Below are positions 45,521 to 55,773 of a stretch of DNA of 64,000 bases, in pieces. Position 1 is the first letter of the stretch, and each line of letters begins with the position of its first letter. Below the pieces are notes generated by a model. That model searched no databases, was not told where the DNA came from, and saw only the letters and a list, made by a program, of their open reading frames with translations. Both the position numbers and the translations under genes were made by a program. Location of the stretch: contig NC_013235.1 in the NCBI RefSeq assembly GCF_000024365.1, positions 3,534,001 through 3,598,000 on the forward strand. Reading direction: 5' to 3'. Source of the DNA: Nakamurella multipartita DSM 44233 (GTDB lineage: Bacteria > Actinomycetota > Actinomycetes > Mycobacteriales > Nakamurellaceae).

Positions 45521-47145
45521 GCCGGCTGACCACCCCCCGCAAGGCTGCTGCCGGCACGTCGCACGTGCAGAAGGCGCTGGACAACGTCGACGTCCGGTAC
45601 CACGGTGCCCGGCCGCTGCGCACGCAGCTGAACAAGGTCTTCCCCAGCCACTGGTCGTTCATGCTGGGCGAAGCCGCGATGTACTCGTTCATCGTGCTGC
45701 TGCTGTCCGGTGTGTACCTGACGCTGTTCTTCGACCCGTCCATGGCCGAGACCGTCTACCAGGGCGTGTACGAGAAGCTGCGGGGCGTGCCGATGTCGAT
45801 GGCCTACGCCTCCACGTTGGACATCTCGTTCGAGGTCCGGGGCGGTCTGCTGATCCGGCAGATCCACCACTGGGCGGCGTTGATCTTCCTGTTCTCGATG
45901 ATGCTGCACATGATGCGCGTCTTCTTCACCGGCGCGTTCCGCAAGCCGCGTGAGGTGAACTGGATCATCGGCGTGCTGCTGCTCATCCTGGGCATGGCCG
46001 AGGGCTTCCTGGGCTACTCGCTGCCGGACGACCTGCTCTCCGGCACCGGCCTGCGGGCGGTCAGCGCGTTCATCCTGTCCATCCCGGTGATCGGGACCTG
46101 GATGCACTGGGCCGTCTTCGGCGGCGACTACCCGGGCGAGATCATCATTCCGCGGTTCTACTCGCTGCACATCCTGCTGATCCCGGGCATCATCCTGGCC
46201 CTGATCGCGGCCCACGTGGCCCTGGTCTGGTTCCAGAAGCACACCCACTTCGCGGCCCCCAAGGCGACCGAGAACAACGTCGTCGGCATCCGCATCCTGC
46301 CCAAGTTCGCGGCCAAGGGCGGCGGGTTCTTCGGCATCGTCTTCGGCGTCATCGCGATCATGGGCGGCCTGTTCCAGATCAACCCGATCTGGAATCTGGG
46401 CCCGTACAACCCGGCGCAGGTCTCGGCCGGTGTGCAGCCGGACTTCTACATGGGCTTCTTGGACGGCATGGTCCGTATCTGGCCCAACTGGGAAGTGCGC
46501 AACCTGTTCGGGCACTACATGATCCCGGCGGTGTTCTTCCCGTCGATCCTGGCGGCGACGATCCTGATGATCCTGGTGATCGCCTACCCGTTCATCGAGA
46601 AGGCGTTCACCAAGGACGACGCGATGCACAACATCCTGCAGCGCCCGCGGGACGTGCCGGTGCGCACCGCCCTGGGCGTCGCGTTCATCACCTTCTACCT
46701 GGTCAACCTGATCAACGGCGCCAACGACCTGTTCGCCTTCAAGCTGGACATCTCGCTGAACGTGATGACCTGGGTCGGCCGGGTGCTCTCGATCATCGGC
46801 CCGGTCATCGCCTACGTGATCACCTACAAGCTGTGCCTGGGCCTGCAGCACTCGGACCGGGCGGTGCTGGAGCACGGCATCGAGACCGGCATCATCCGGC
46901 GGCTGCCCAGCGGTGAGTTCATCGAGATCCACCAGCCGCTCGGCCCGGTGGACGATCACGGCCACCCGGTCCCCCTGGCCTACCAGGGCGCTCCAGTACC
47001 CAAGCGGATGAACCAGCTCGGTTCCGCCGGGGCCGCCGTCCCGGGCTTCCTGCGACCGGCCGACACCACCGGTGAGCTGCACTACGGCGACGAGCCGATC
47101 GAAGAGATGAAGCGCGACGAGCTCGAGGCGCGGTCGGATCACTGA
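45517..47145 (+). CDS. qcrB: Cytochrome b subunit of the bcc complex
   Basis: 542 residues, multi-helix membrane protein with heme-ligand His in I-H-H-W-A-A and L-H-M-M-R-V and a second pair in the later helices. The quinol-site PEWY-type segment is altered, as in other actinobacteria. It is longer than mitochondrial cytochrome b because of a hydrophilic C-terminal extension. It oxidises menaquinol and contributes to proton motive force; its homologue is the target of telacebec in mycobacteria. Last gene of qcrCAB, followed by a strong terminator. Confidence 0.96.
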   Translation: MSRLTTPRKAAAGTSHVQKALDNVDVRYHGARPLRTQLNKVFPSHWSFMLGEAAMYSFIVLLLSGVYLTLFFDPSMAETVYQGVYEKLRGVPMSMAYASTLDISFEVRGGLLIRQIHHWAALIFLFSMMLHMMRVFFTGAFRKPREVNWIIGVLLLILGMAEGFLGYSLPDDLLSGTGLRAVSAFILSIPVIGTWMHWAVFGGDYPGEIIIPRFYSLHILLIPGIILALIAAHVALVWFQKHTHFAAPKATENNVVGIRILPKFAAKGGGFFGIVFGVIAIMGGLFQINPIWNLGPYNPAQVSAGVQPDFYMGFLDGMVRIWPNWEVRNLFGHYMIPAVFFPSILAATILMILVIAYPFIEKAFTKDDAMHNILQRPRDVPVRTALGVAFITFYLVNLINGANDLFAFKLDISLNVMTWVGRVLSIIGPVIAYVITYKLCLGLQHSDRAVLEHGIETGIIRRLPSGEFIEIHQPLGPVDDHGHPVPLAYQGAPVPKRMNQLGSAGAAVPGFLRPADTTGELHYGDEPIEEMKRDELEARSDH

Positions 47146-47159
47146 TCGCTCGTCGAGCC

Positions 47160-47201
47160 CACGAAGGCCCCGTCCGCTCTCCTGCGGCCGGGGCCTTCGT
47201 G
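47160..47201 (+). terminator. Terminator of the qcrCAB operon
   Basis: CACGAAGGCCCCG and CGGGGCCTTCGTG form a perfect 13-bp stem around a 16-nt loop, beginning 15 bp after the qcrB stop. Confidence 0.85.
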
Positions 47202-47350
47202 CATTCCCGGCCCCTGTCCCCCGTCCCCCGGCCCAGTGTCCCCGGTCCCGCTGTCCTCCGGTCGCGACCCCCAGCCTGCGCGCCCGGGGACCATCGCGAG
47301 TGAAGGATCGGCGCCGCTCAGCGACACCCACCCTTCACTCGCGGCCGGCC

Positions 47351-47854
47351 TCAGCAGTCGGCGGGGTCGGCGCCGGGGAGCGCGGCGCGCCGCGCGGCCC
47401 GACGCTCCACCCGCTGCCGGTCGGCGAGGTGTGCGTGCCGTAGGGCTGCCACCACGCGCGCGGACGTCCGTGGGCCGGGGTTGACCACCGCCACCCAGCC
47501 GTAGGCGCCGTAGACGGGGTGGGGCACGAAGACGTCGGCCGCGCCGAAGTCCACGGCGGACGCATTGATCTCCTCCGGCGGATAGCCGACGAGATCGGCG
47601 AACCACTGTGGCCCCACATGGATGTTCAGGCGCCACCGGTCGGGATCGTCCAGGCGCGACTGGACGTCGTCCGGGTAGTTCTTGGTGACGATCGTCGCGT
47701 AGGGCTGCCGATTCCGCGGAACCAGGCCATCCGGCGCGTAGTAGAAGAAGTGGTCCGACCACGAGATCTCCGGGTGCTCGCTGCCCGGTCGGGGAGCGAG
47801 CTCCAGGATACCGACGTAGCTTCGGATCTCGGCAAGCAGCTGGTCCAGGGTCAT
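47351..47854 (-). CDS. DUF6194-family protein
   Basis: 167 residues. The pattern W-S-D-H-F-F-Y-Y-A-P-D-G, Q-P-Y-A-T-I-V-T-K-N-Y-P-D-D and P-H-P-V-Y-G-A-Y-G-W-V-A-V-V-N-P fits the DUF6194 family of small cytosolic actinobacterial proteins. No enzymatic function is known. It is divergent from a two-headed MerR gene 38 bp away, with a palindrome two bases before its own ATG and no ribosome-binding site. It is likely the target of that regulator. Confidence 0.75.
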   Translation of the reverse strand: MTLDQLLAEIRSYVGILELAPRPGSEHPEISWSDHFFYYAPDGLVPRNRQPYATIVTKNYPDDVQSRLDDPDRWRLNIHVGPQWFADLVGYPPEEINASAVDFGAADVFVPHPVYGAYGWVAVVNPGPRTSARVVAALRHAHLADRQRVERRAARRAALPGADPADC

Positions 47855-47855
47855 G

Positions 47856-47875
47856 CTTCAAGTCTGACCTTGAAG
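47856..47875. promoter_or_regulatory. MerR-type operator between DUF6194 and merR
   Basis: CTTCAAG-TCTGAC-CTTGAAG is a perfect 7+6+7 inverted repeat of the CTTSAAG class recognised by many MerR regulators. It fills most of the 38-bp divergent gap and touches the DUF6194 start region, so binding there would control both genes. Confidence 0.6.
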
Positions 47876-47892
47876 TGCTAGTGGAGGGTTGG

Positions 47893-48642
47893 ATGGCCGA
47901 GACCGACGCTCCCCCACCGCCGGCATTCACGACTGCCGCTCTGGCCGCGGCCACCGGCTACTCGGTCGGGCTGGTGCGAGATCTGGAGGGCCTCGCCGTC
48001 ATTCCACCGGCCGCGCGGCACACCAACGGGTACCGCCGCTTCGGGCCGGCCCATGCCGTCGCGCTGCGGGCCTACCGTGCCCTCGCGATCGCCCTCGGGC
48101 CCGTGACGGCCCGGATCACCCTGCGCGAGGTACAGGCGCTGCCCTACGACGAGGCGATCGCCCGGATCGTCGCCCTCCATGTCGCGCTGGCTCGGGGCCG
48201 GGCGGACGCCCTGGCCGCGCTGGATGCGTTGACCGGCATCGTCGACGAGGATCGTCATGACACCCCCGACGCCGACGCCGACGGGATGAGCATCTCGGAG
48301 TTGGCCGCCGCGCTCGGCGTGCGCACGTCGACGCTGCGCTTCTGGGAACAGCAAGGCCTGCTGACCCCGGAGCGAACCGGCCCGCTGCAGTCGCGCTGGT
48401 ACCCCCTCGCCGCGATCCGGGACGCGCGGATCGTGGCCGTCCTGCGGGCCGGTGGGCACCGCATTCCGGCCGTGCAGGCCGTCATGCGATCCCTGCGGGA
48501 GGTCGGCGACACCCGGGACCTGCACACGGCGCTCAGCGACCGCCTCCGGACGATCGGCCGCCAGTCCGAGGCCCTGCTGCGCGCGGGTACCGACATCGCC
48601 GACCTGATCGCCCTTGGGCCGGCCGATCACCAGGAGCCCTGA
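47893..48642 (+). CDS. MerR-family regulator with two MerR DNA-binding domains
   Basis: 249 residues from the ATG at 47893, preceded by GGAGGG. Two MerR-type winged helix-turn-helix units occur in one chain: the first at about 13-75 (T-T-A-A-L-A-A-A-T-G-Y-S ... Y-R-R-F-G-P-A-H), the second at about 132-200 (M-S-I-S-E-L-A-A-A-L-G-V-R-T-S-T-L-R-F-W-E-Q-Q-G-L-L). A third helical region follows. Most MerR proteins have one such domain and dimerise; this one could bind a palindrome as a monomer. The effector is unknown. Confidence 0.85.
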   Translation: MAETDAPPPPAFTTAALAAATGYSVGLVRDLEGLAVIPPAARHTNGYRRFGPAHAVALRAYRALAIALGPVTARITLREVQALPYDEAIARIVALHVALARGRADALAALDALTGIVDEDRHDTPDADADGMSISELAAALGVRTSTLRFWEQQGLLTPERTGPLQSRWYPLAAIRDARIVAVLRAGGHRIPAVQAVMRSLREVGDTRDLHTALSDRLRTIGRQSEALLRAGTDIADLIALGPADHQEP

Positions 48643-48851
48643 CGCCGCGAGTCCGTCCAGGCGCGCCCAGCCGAATTACCGAGGAACCCCCGGACGGCTT
48701 CGGGCTCAGCGACGGACTGCGCTGCTCGGCCGACCCGGCGATACTCACCACAAGTTGGCGCGAGCGCGGCTGGGACCCAGACGGCCGGCCATCGTTGACC
48801 CTGGTGCGGCCCCAGGGACTGCGTCCCGACACTAGGACCTCCAGGAGATGA
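48639..48851 (+). other. Possible coding remnant in a 343-bp gap
   Basis: The gap between the MerR gene and the ctaF terminator contains an open frame reading ...G-L-S-D-G-L-R-C-S-A-D-P-A-I-L ... W-D-P-D-G-R-P-S-L-T, which looks protein-like. It has no ATG or GTG near its beginning (only CTG at 48639) and no ribosome-binding site. It may be the tail of a lost gene. The family is not recognised. The rest of the gap shows nothing except the terminator. Confidence 0.2.
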
Positions 48852-48937
48852 TCCAGGCGCTCACCCGACGGTTTGGTCTCCCACCCGCTCCGCCACTGGA
48901 GGCCACCGGTCCGTAGCCGGCGGGTCCACCAACGTCG

Positions 48938-48969
48938 AGAGGCGCACCACCCGGGGGTGGTGCGCCTCT
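48938..48969 (-). terminator. Terminator of the ctaC-ctaF operon
   Basis: AGAGGCGCACCACCC and GGGTGGTGCGCCTCT are fully complementary with two bases between them, forming a very stable hairpin 17 bp after the ctaF stop on the minus strand. Confidence 0.85.
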
Positions 48970-48985
48970 GGACAGCGGACGTCGG

Positions 48986-49444
48986 TCAGTGGCTGACCGG
49001 CCGCCGGTGGTACTCGTAGACCAGGCCGCAGACGACCCAGAGCAGCATGCCGGCGGCGATGACCATCAGCCAGACCAGCAGGTACGCGGCGGCCACGGCG
49101 AACAGGGCGATTACCGACGCCAGGAAGAACGGGTAGTAGGAGCCGGGCGAGAAGAAGCCCAGGTCCCCCGCGCCGTCGGCGATCTCGGCGTCGTCGTTGT
49201 CCTCGGGGCGGGCACCCTCGAGCCGCCGGGAGACGAACAGCAGGAACGTCCCGATGATCAGGGTCAGCCCGGTGGACAGGACCAGCGCCGTGATGCCGAC
49301 CACCTCGTGCGGCGCCAGGACGCCGTACACGATGGCGGCCAGGGCGAAGAAGCCGGTCAGCCCGATGAACAACCAGGTCTCCACCCGCATGCCGCCCTTG
49401 GCGGCCTCCGGCTTGTCGGCCTTGGTCGAATGAGCGGCATTCAT
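48986..49444 (-). CDS. ctaF: Cytochrome c oxidase subunit IV (actinobacterial CtaF)
   Basis: 152 residues. Four membrane helices are visible as two pairs (about 21-65 and 97-140) joined by an acidic loop (P-E-D-N-D-D-A-E). It is the small fourth subunit of the actinobacterial aa3 oxidase, required for assembly of the supercomplex. Its ATG shares one base with the ctaC stop (TGATG). Position directly after ctaC identifies it. Confidence 0.93.
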   Translation of the reverse strand: MNAAHSTKADKPEAAKGGMRVETWLFIGLTGFFALAAIVYGVLAPHEVVGITALVLSTGLTLIIGTFLLFVSRRLEGARPEDNDDAEIADGAGDLGFFSPGSYYPFFLASVIALFAVAAAYLLVWLMVIAAGMLLWVVCGLVYEYHRRPVSH

Positions 49445-50394
49445 CAGCTGCCCCCAGGGACGGGCTCGTTGGCACCCTTGGCGGTGCGGTCGGTGTTCAT
49501 CGGCGCCGTGGTGGTAGCCAGCGGTGCGCACAGCTCACCGCAGGAGGAGATCTTCTCCCCCGTCGCGGTCAGCGCCTCGGCCGCCGTGTACGGCGCACGG
49601 GTCTGCGGGTTCACGGTCTGCCGGTAGTCCAGGTAGGTGTCGTAGACGTCCTGCGGGACCGCCCGGACCTCGAAGTTCATCGAGCCGTGGTAGGTGCCGC
49701 AGAGCTCGGCGCACCGGCCGACGAAGGCACCGGTCTGCTCGATGGTGTTCTGGAACTTGTTGTCCGTCTGGTTCTGCTCCGGATACGGGAACACGTCGCG
49801 CTTGAACAGGAAGTCGATGGTCCAGAACGAGTGGATGACGTCCTTGGAGCGCAGGTCGTACTGGATGACCTTGTTCACCGGCAGCACCAGGATCGGGATC
49901 TCGTTGCTGGTGCCGACCGTGTGCACCTCGCCACCGCCGCCCGGCAGCGACGTGCCCGGGTAGCCGAAGTCCCAGTTCCACTTGAAGGCGACCACGTCGA
50001 CCGTGACGTCCGGGTTCGGCTGCTTCTCCAGGGCGACGTTCTCGGTGGTCACCGTGAAGTAGAACAGGACGAACACCATCAGGAACGGGACGGCGGTGTA
50101 CACCAGCTCCAAGGGCAGGTTCTCCTTGGTCTGCTTCGGGTACAGCGGGCCGTTCTTGCGCTTGTGGTAGACGATGAACGCCCAGAACATCAAGCCCCAG
50201 ACGACCACGCCGATGGCCAGGGCCGCGATGGTGGCGCCCTGCCAGAACTCGCGCATGCGGGTGGCCTGCGGGGTCACGCCCATGGGCCAGCCCCAGGTCG
50301 GCAGATCGGCGAACGAACAGCCGCTGACCAGCACCGAAAGCACGCCGAGCATGCCGGCGAGGAAGATCCGCCGTCGCGCGCGGGACCGTGTCAC
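49444..50394 (-). CDS. ctaC: Cytochrome c oxidase subunit II
   Basis: 316 residues from a GTG at 50394. A lipoprotein signal (V-L-V-S-G-C) and two membrane helices precede the extracytoplasmic CuA domain. Its ligands are in C-A-E-L-C-G-T-Y-H-G-S-M, with the aromatic W-N-W-D-F segment and an earlier His. It accepts electrons from QcrC. A second C-x3-C (C-G-E-L-C) lies in the C-terminal extension about 50 residues later; its role is unclear. It heads a two-gene operon with ctaF. Confidence 0.95.
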   Translation of the reverse strand: MTRSRARRRIFLAGMLGVLSVLVSGCSFADLPTWGWPMGVTPQATRMREFWQGATIAALAIGVVVWGLMFWAFIVYHKRKNGPLYPKQTKENLPLELVYTAVPFLMVFVLFYFTVTTENVALEKQPNPDVTVDVVAFKWNWDFGYPGTSLPGGGGEVHTVGTSNEIPILVLPVNKVIQYDLRSKDVIHSFWTIDFLFKRDVFPYPEQNQTDNKFQNTIEQTGAFVGRCAELCGTYHGSMNFEVRAVPQDVYDTYLDYRQTVNPQTRAPYTAAEALTATGEKISSCGELCAPLATTTAPMNTDRTAKGANEPVPGGS

Positions 50395-50565
50395 GTGCGT
50401 CCTTCCTCTCGATCATCTGTGGTTCACGTGGGAGATTACCGTCCCGCCTCGCGATCCACTCGGCCGGGGACCCGCGAGTTCTACGGGATGTCGAGTTCCT
50501 GGTGGCCGGGGGCGCGCGGGGGGCGGGTCACACGCTCCTGATGACGCGGACGGGATACTGGCCCG

Positions 50566-52482
50566 GTGTGCGGACTGATGGGTTTTGTCTCCGGATCGGG
50601 CCATGCGGCGACCCGGGTCGCGGCGGTGGACGCGGGAATGCGCTGCGCCCGCCATCGCGGACCCGACGAGCAGGGCACCTGGCATGACGACGACGTCGTC
50701 TTCGGGTTCAACCGGCTCTCGATCATCGACCTGGAGCATTCGCACCAGCCGCTGCGCTGGGGGCCGCCCGAGGCGCCCGAGCGGTACGCGCTGGTGTTCA
50801 ACGGCGAGATCTACAACTACCTGGAGCTGCGGGCCGAGCTGACGGCCGAGTTCGGCACGCAGTTCGCCACCCAGGGCGACGGCGAGGCCATCGTGGCCGC
50901 TTACCACCATTGGGGCCAGGCGGCCGTGGCCCGGTTGCGCGGCATGTTCGCCTTCCTGATCTGGGACACCCAGGACCGGGTGCTCTTCGGCGCCCGGGAC
51001 CCATTCGGCGTCAAGCCGCTGTTCGTGGCCCAGTTGCCCGACGGCATCGCCTTCTCCTCCGAGGCCAAGGGGCTGCGCGAGCTCACCGGGGCGGCCCGGG
51101 TGAACGTCCCGGCCCTGCAGCACTACCTGGTCCTGCAGTACGTGCCCGAGCCCGCCACCATGGACCCCGCCATCCGCAAGATCGAGTCCGGCACCCATCT
51201 GACCGTCCGGCCGGGCCGGCCGATGGCCACCAAGCGCTACTTCCACCCGGTGTTCGCATCCCGGCCGGCGATCTCCGACGCCGAGCGCAGCGCGCTGTAC
51301 CAGCGGATCGCCGAGGTGATGGACGACTCGGTGGCCAAGCACATGCGCGCGGACGTGACCGTCGGCGCGTTCCTGTCCGGCGGCATCGACTCGACCGCGA
51401 TCGCCGCACTGGCCAAGCGCTACAACCCGGACCTGCTGACCTTCACCACCGGCTTCGAGCGGGAGGGCTTCTCCGAGGTCGACGTGGCCGCCGAGTCGGC
51501 CGCCGCGATCGGCGTCGAGCACATCGTGCGGACCGTGTCCGAGCAGGAGCTGACCAGCACGCTGCCGCTGATCGTCTGGTACCTGGACGACCCGGTCGCC
51601 GACCCGGCCCTGGTCCCCCTCTATTTCGTGGCCAACGAGGCCCGCAAGCACGTCAAGGTGGTGCTCTCCGGCGAGGGCGCCGACGAGCTGTTCGGCGGCT
51701 ACAACATCTACCGCGAGCCGATGAGCCTGCGGAGCATCACCGGGCTGCCCGGCGGGCTGCGCAAGGGCCTGGCCGCGGTCGGACGGGCCATGCCGGAGGG
51801 CTTCCGGGGCCAGGACATGCTGCGGCGCGGCTCGCTGGAGCTGGAGGACCGCTATTACGGCAACGCCCGGATCTTCCGCGAGGAGCACCTGTCCGGGGGT
51901 CTGCTGCGGACCTACGACCCGGCCCGCTCGTTCCGGGACATCACCGACCCGATCTACGCGCAGACCAAGGAGGTCGACCCGATCGCCCGGATGCAGCACG
52001 TCGACCTGTTCACCTGGCTGCGCGGGGACATCCTGGTCAAGGCCGACAAGATGACCATGGCCAACTCGCTCGAGCTTCGGGTGCCGTTCCTGGACAAGGA
52101 GGTCTTCGAGGTTGCGCGGACGGTGCCGGCCGACCAGAAGGTGACCAAGAACACGACCAAGCTCGCCCTGCGCCGGGCCATGGAACTGGTCGTGCCGCCG
52201 CACGTGCTGCACCGGCGCAAGCTCGGCTTCCCGGTGCCGATCCGGCACTACCTGGCCGAGGGGTCCTACGAGTGGGCCCGCGAGGTCATCACCTCGGCGC
52301 ACACCGACGAGTATCTGGATCCGGCGGCGGTGCTGGCCATGCTGGACGCGCACCGGGCCGGCGAGGCCGACCATTCCCGCCGGCTCTGGACGATCCTGGT
52401 CTTTCAGATCTGGCACGGGATCTTCGTCACCGGCCAGATCACCCCGCAGATCCCGGAACCGGTGTACCCGGTCCGGCTCTAG
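50566..52482 (+). CDS. asnB: Glutamine-hydrolysing asparagine synthase
   Basis: 638 residues. The N-terminal glutaminase uses Cys2 (M-C-G-L-M-G), with R-H-R-G-P-D, N-G-E-I-Y-N and D-G-E-A-I. The synthetase half has the PP-loop S-G-G-I-D-S-T and G-E-G-A-D-E-L-F-G-G-Y. Equivalent to Rv2201. The GTG start is fixed by the catalytic Cys; GATACT ends six bases before it, so the transcript is probably leaderless. It ends base-to-base with the convergent adoK gene. Some homologues amidate peptidoglycan (LtsA type), which cannot be excluded. Confidence 0.94.
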   Translation: MCGLMGFVSGSGHAATRVAAVDAGMRCARHRGPDEQGTWHDDDVVFGFNRLSIIDLEHSHQPLRWGPPEAPERYALVFNGEIYNYLELRAELTAEFGTQFATQGDGEAIVAAYHHWGQAAVARLRGMFAFLIWDTQDRVLFGARDPFGVKPLFVAQLPDGIAFSSEAKGLRELTGAARVNVPALQHYLVLQYVPEPATMDPAIRKIESGTHLTVRPGRPMATKRYFHPVFASRPAISDAERSALYQRIAEVMDDSVAKHMRADVTVGAFLSGGIDSTAIAALAKRYNPDLLTFTTGFEREGFSEVDVAAESAAAIGVEHIVRTVSEQELTSTLPLIVWYLDDPVADPALVPLYFVANEARKHVKVVLSGEGADELFGGYNIYREPMSLRSITGLPGGLRKGLAAVGRAMPEGFRGQDMLRRGSLELEDRYYGNARIFREEHLSGGLLRTYDPARSFRDITDPIYAQTKEVDPIARMQHVDLFTWLRGDILVKADKMTMANSLELRVPFLDKEVFEVARTVPADQKVTKNTTKLALRRAMELVVPPHVLHRRKLGFPVPIRHYLAEGSYEWAREVITSAHTDEYLDPAAVLAMLDAHRAGEADHSRRLWTILVFQIWHGIFVTGQITPQIPEPVYPVRL

Positions 52483-53944
<1,462 letters not shown>

Positions 53945-54186
53945 TTTGTTACTCCCTGGTCGTGGGGGGACAACTCCAGTGACTGCGATCGGGCCGATCG
54001 AACCGGCCGTCACCCTGCAGTGCGGCGTGTTGTCGCACTGACCATGATGCCACGCGGGCCGGGGCATCAGACAGGTTCCCGCCCCGGACGTGAGCAAAAA
54101 CCCGTTCGCGGCGCCTTTCATTCCCGCGGCTGGCTCGATGTCGCCAATGGCGGGTCCGGCGGGTCCGACCCGACTAGGCTGGGCCG

Positions 54187-54831
54187 GTGAGTTTCCTGCG
54201 CCGCAAACCCGCCGACGAACCCGCTGCGGAACCTGTCGTCGAGCCCACCCCCGAGCCACCGGCCGACGGCAAGAAGGGCCGTCCCACGCCGAAGCGCCGG
54301 GAGGCCGAGGGCCGCACCCGGGGTCCGGTCGCACCGCCGCCGAAGACCCAGCGCGAGGCGATGAAGCGGTCCAAGGAACAGCGCTCGTCGATGTCCAAGG
54401 ACGAGCGCCGGGCCGCCGCCCGGACCAACCGCGAGCGGATGATGGCCGGCGACGAGCGCTACCTGCTGCCGCGCGACCGGGGCAAGGTCCGCGCCTACGT
54501 CCGCGACCTGGTCGACGCCCGGCGCAACGTGGCCGGGATCCTGCTGCCGATCGCCGTGCTGTCCTTCGTCATCCTGCTGGTGCCGGTGCAGCTCATCCAG
54601 GCCTACGGGCCGCTGGTGCTGCTGGTGGCCATCGCCGCCGCCGTGATCGACTCGATCATCTTCGGCCGGCAGATCAGCAAGAAGGTCGCGGCCAAGTTCC
54701 CCCAGGGCGACAGCTCCGGCCAGTCCACCAAGGGCTACTCCCTGGGTTTCTATGCCTTCAACCGAGCGTGCCTGATCCGCCGGTGGCGTGCGCCGCGCCC
54801 CCGGGTCGAGACCGGCCAGCAGATCGACTGA
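54187..54831 (+). CDS. DUF3043 membrane protein (Rv2203 type)
   Basis: 214 residues. A long charged N-terminus rich in Lys/Arg/Pro (about 1-110) precedes two membrane helices (about 119-137 and 140-158), then a C-terminal conserved stretch G-Y-S-L-G-F-Y-A-F-N-R-A. Membership in DUF3043 is clear from this pattern and its place beside the erpA-like gene. TAGGCT lies six bases before the GTG start, implying leaderless transcription. Function unknown. Confidence 0.83.
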   Translation: MSFLRRKPADEPAAEPVVEPTPEPPADGKKGRPTPKRREAEGRTRGPVAPPPKTQREAMKRSKEQRSSMSKDERRAAARTNRERMMAGDERYLLPRDRGKVRAYVRDLVDARRNVAGILLPIAVLSFVILLVPVQLIQAYGPLVLLVAIAAAVIDSIIFGRQISKKVAAKFPQGDSSGQSTKGYSLGFYAFNRACLIRRWRAPRPRVETGQQID

Positions 54832-54843
54832 GCCGGGCACCTC

Positions 54844-55773
54844 GTGGACGATCTCCAACAGGCCGCGGCGCAGAACAGCGAGCTGGTCCTGCGGCGCTAC
54901 TTCGACGCCGACGGCCGGCTCAAGCAGATGCCGGCCAAGCAGTCCCGCCAGCTGGCCGTGTTCGACCTGATCGCCCAGCGGTTCACCCCGGGAGTGCGCT
55001 ACAGCGAGATCGAGGTCAACCGCGAGTTGATGGCGGTCTACGACGACTACGTGAGCCTGCGCCGGGGTTTGGTCGACTTCGGCCTGCTGGATCGGGCGAA
55101 CGGCGAGTACTGGCGCAGCGGCGGCACCGTGCCGGTGGGTGGCCCGACGTCGGCCGCCGACGACCCCGTGCGCCCGCCCACCTCGGCCAGTGCCCCCTCG
55201 GCGCGCGGCGCGGCCCGGCGCGAGGCGATCCTGAGCGCCGCCGCCCAGCTGTTCGCCGATCGTGGTTATGCGGCCGTCGGCATGGACGACATCGGGGCGG
55301 CCGCCGGGGTGACCGGGCCGGCCATCTACCGGCACTTCGGCGCCAAGGCCTCCGTGCTGACGGCAGTCTTCGACCGGGTCATCCACGCCGTGGCCGACGA
55401 CCGGGTGGACGATCGGCCCGATGCCGGCACCCCGGCCGCCGACGCGGCCCAACTGCGCGAGCTGATCCTCGAGTACGCCGAGGCCGTGTGCAGCCGCCGC
55501 CGGCTGATGGCCGTGTTCGTGCGGGAGGTGCACCACCTGCCCACCGACGACCGGACGCTGCTCGACGAGCGGCAGCGGCTGCTGGTGCGCAAGTGGCGCA
55601 CCCTGCTGGGCCACGCCCATCCCGACTGGGACGTCGAACGGGTGCGGACCGCGGTGCACGGCGCGTTCGGCATGCTCAACGCGGTCGGCACGTTCGAGTC
55701 GCCGCTGCCCGACGACGAGCTGGCCCACCAGATGAGCGAGCTGGCGATCAATGCCCTGCAGGTGCAGGCGTGA
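54844..55773 (+). CDS. DUF2087-TetR fusion transcription regulator
   Basis: 309 residues from a GTG twelve bases after the previous stop. Residues about 15-93 are a DUF2087 domain (R-Y-F-D-A-D-G-R-L-K-Q-M-P-A-K ... Y-S-E-I-E-V-N-R-E-L ... R-R-G-L-V-D-F-G-L-L-D-R), usually stand-alone or tied to ArsR-type regulators. A Pro/Ser linker (94-118) joins a complete TetR helix-turn-helix (about 121-168) and a ligand domain. DUF2087 resembles a winged-helix DNA/ligand-binding module. The fusion is unusual. No frame break is seen at the junction, so it is unlikely to be an assembly artefact. Confidence 0.8.
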   Translation: MDDLQQAAAQNSELVLRRYFDADGRLKQMPAKQSRQLAVFDLIAQRFTPGVRYSEIEVNRELMAVYDDYVSLRRGLVDFGLLDRANGEYWRSGGTVPVGGPTSAADDPVRPPTSASAPSARGAARREAILSAAAQLFADRGYAAVGMDDIGAAAGVTGPAIYRHFGAKASVLTAVFDRVIHAVADDRVDDRPDAGTPAADAAQLRELILEYAEAVCSRRRLMAVFVREVHHLPTDDRTLLDERQRLLVRKWRTLLGHAHPDWDVERVRTAVHGAFGMLNAVGTFESPLPDDELAHQMSELAINALQVQA

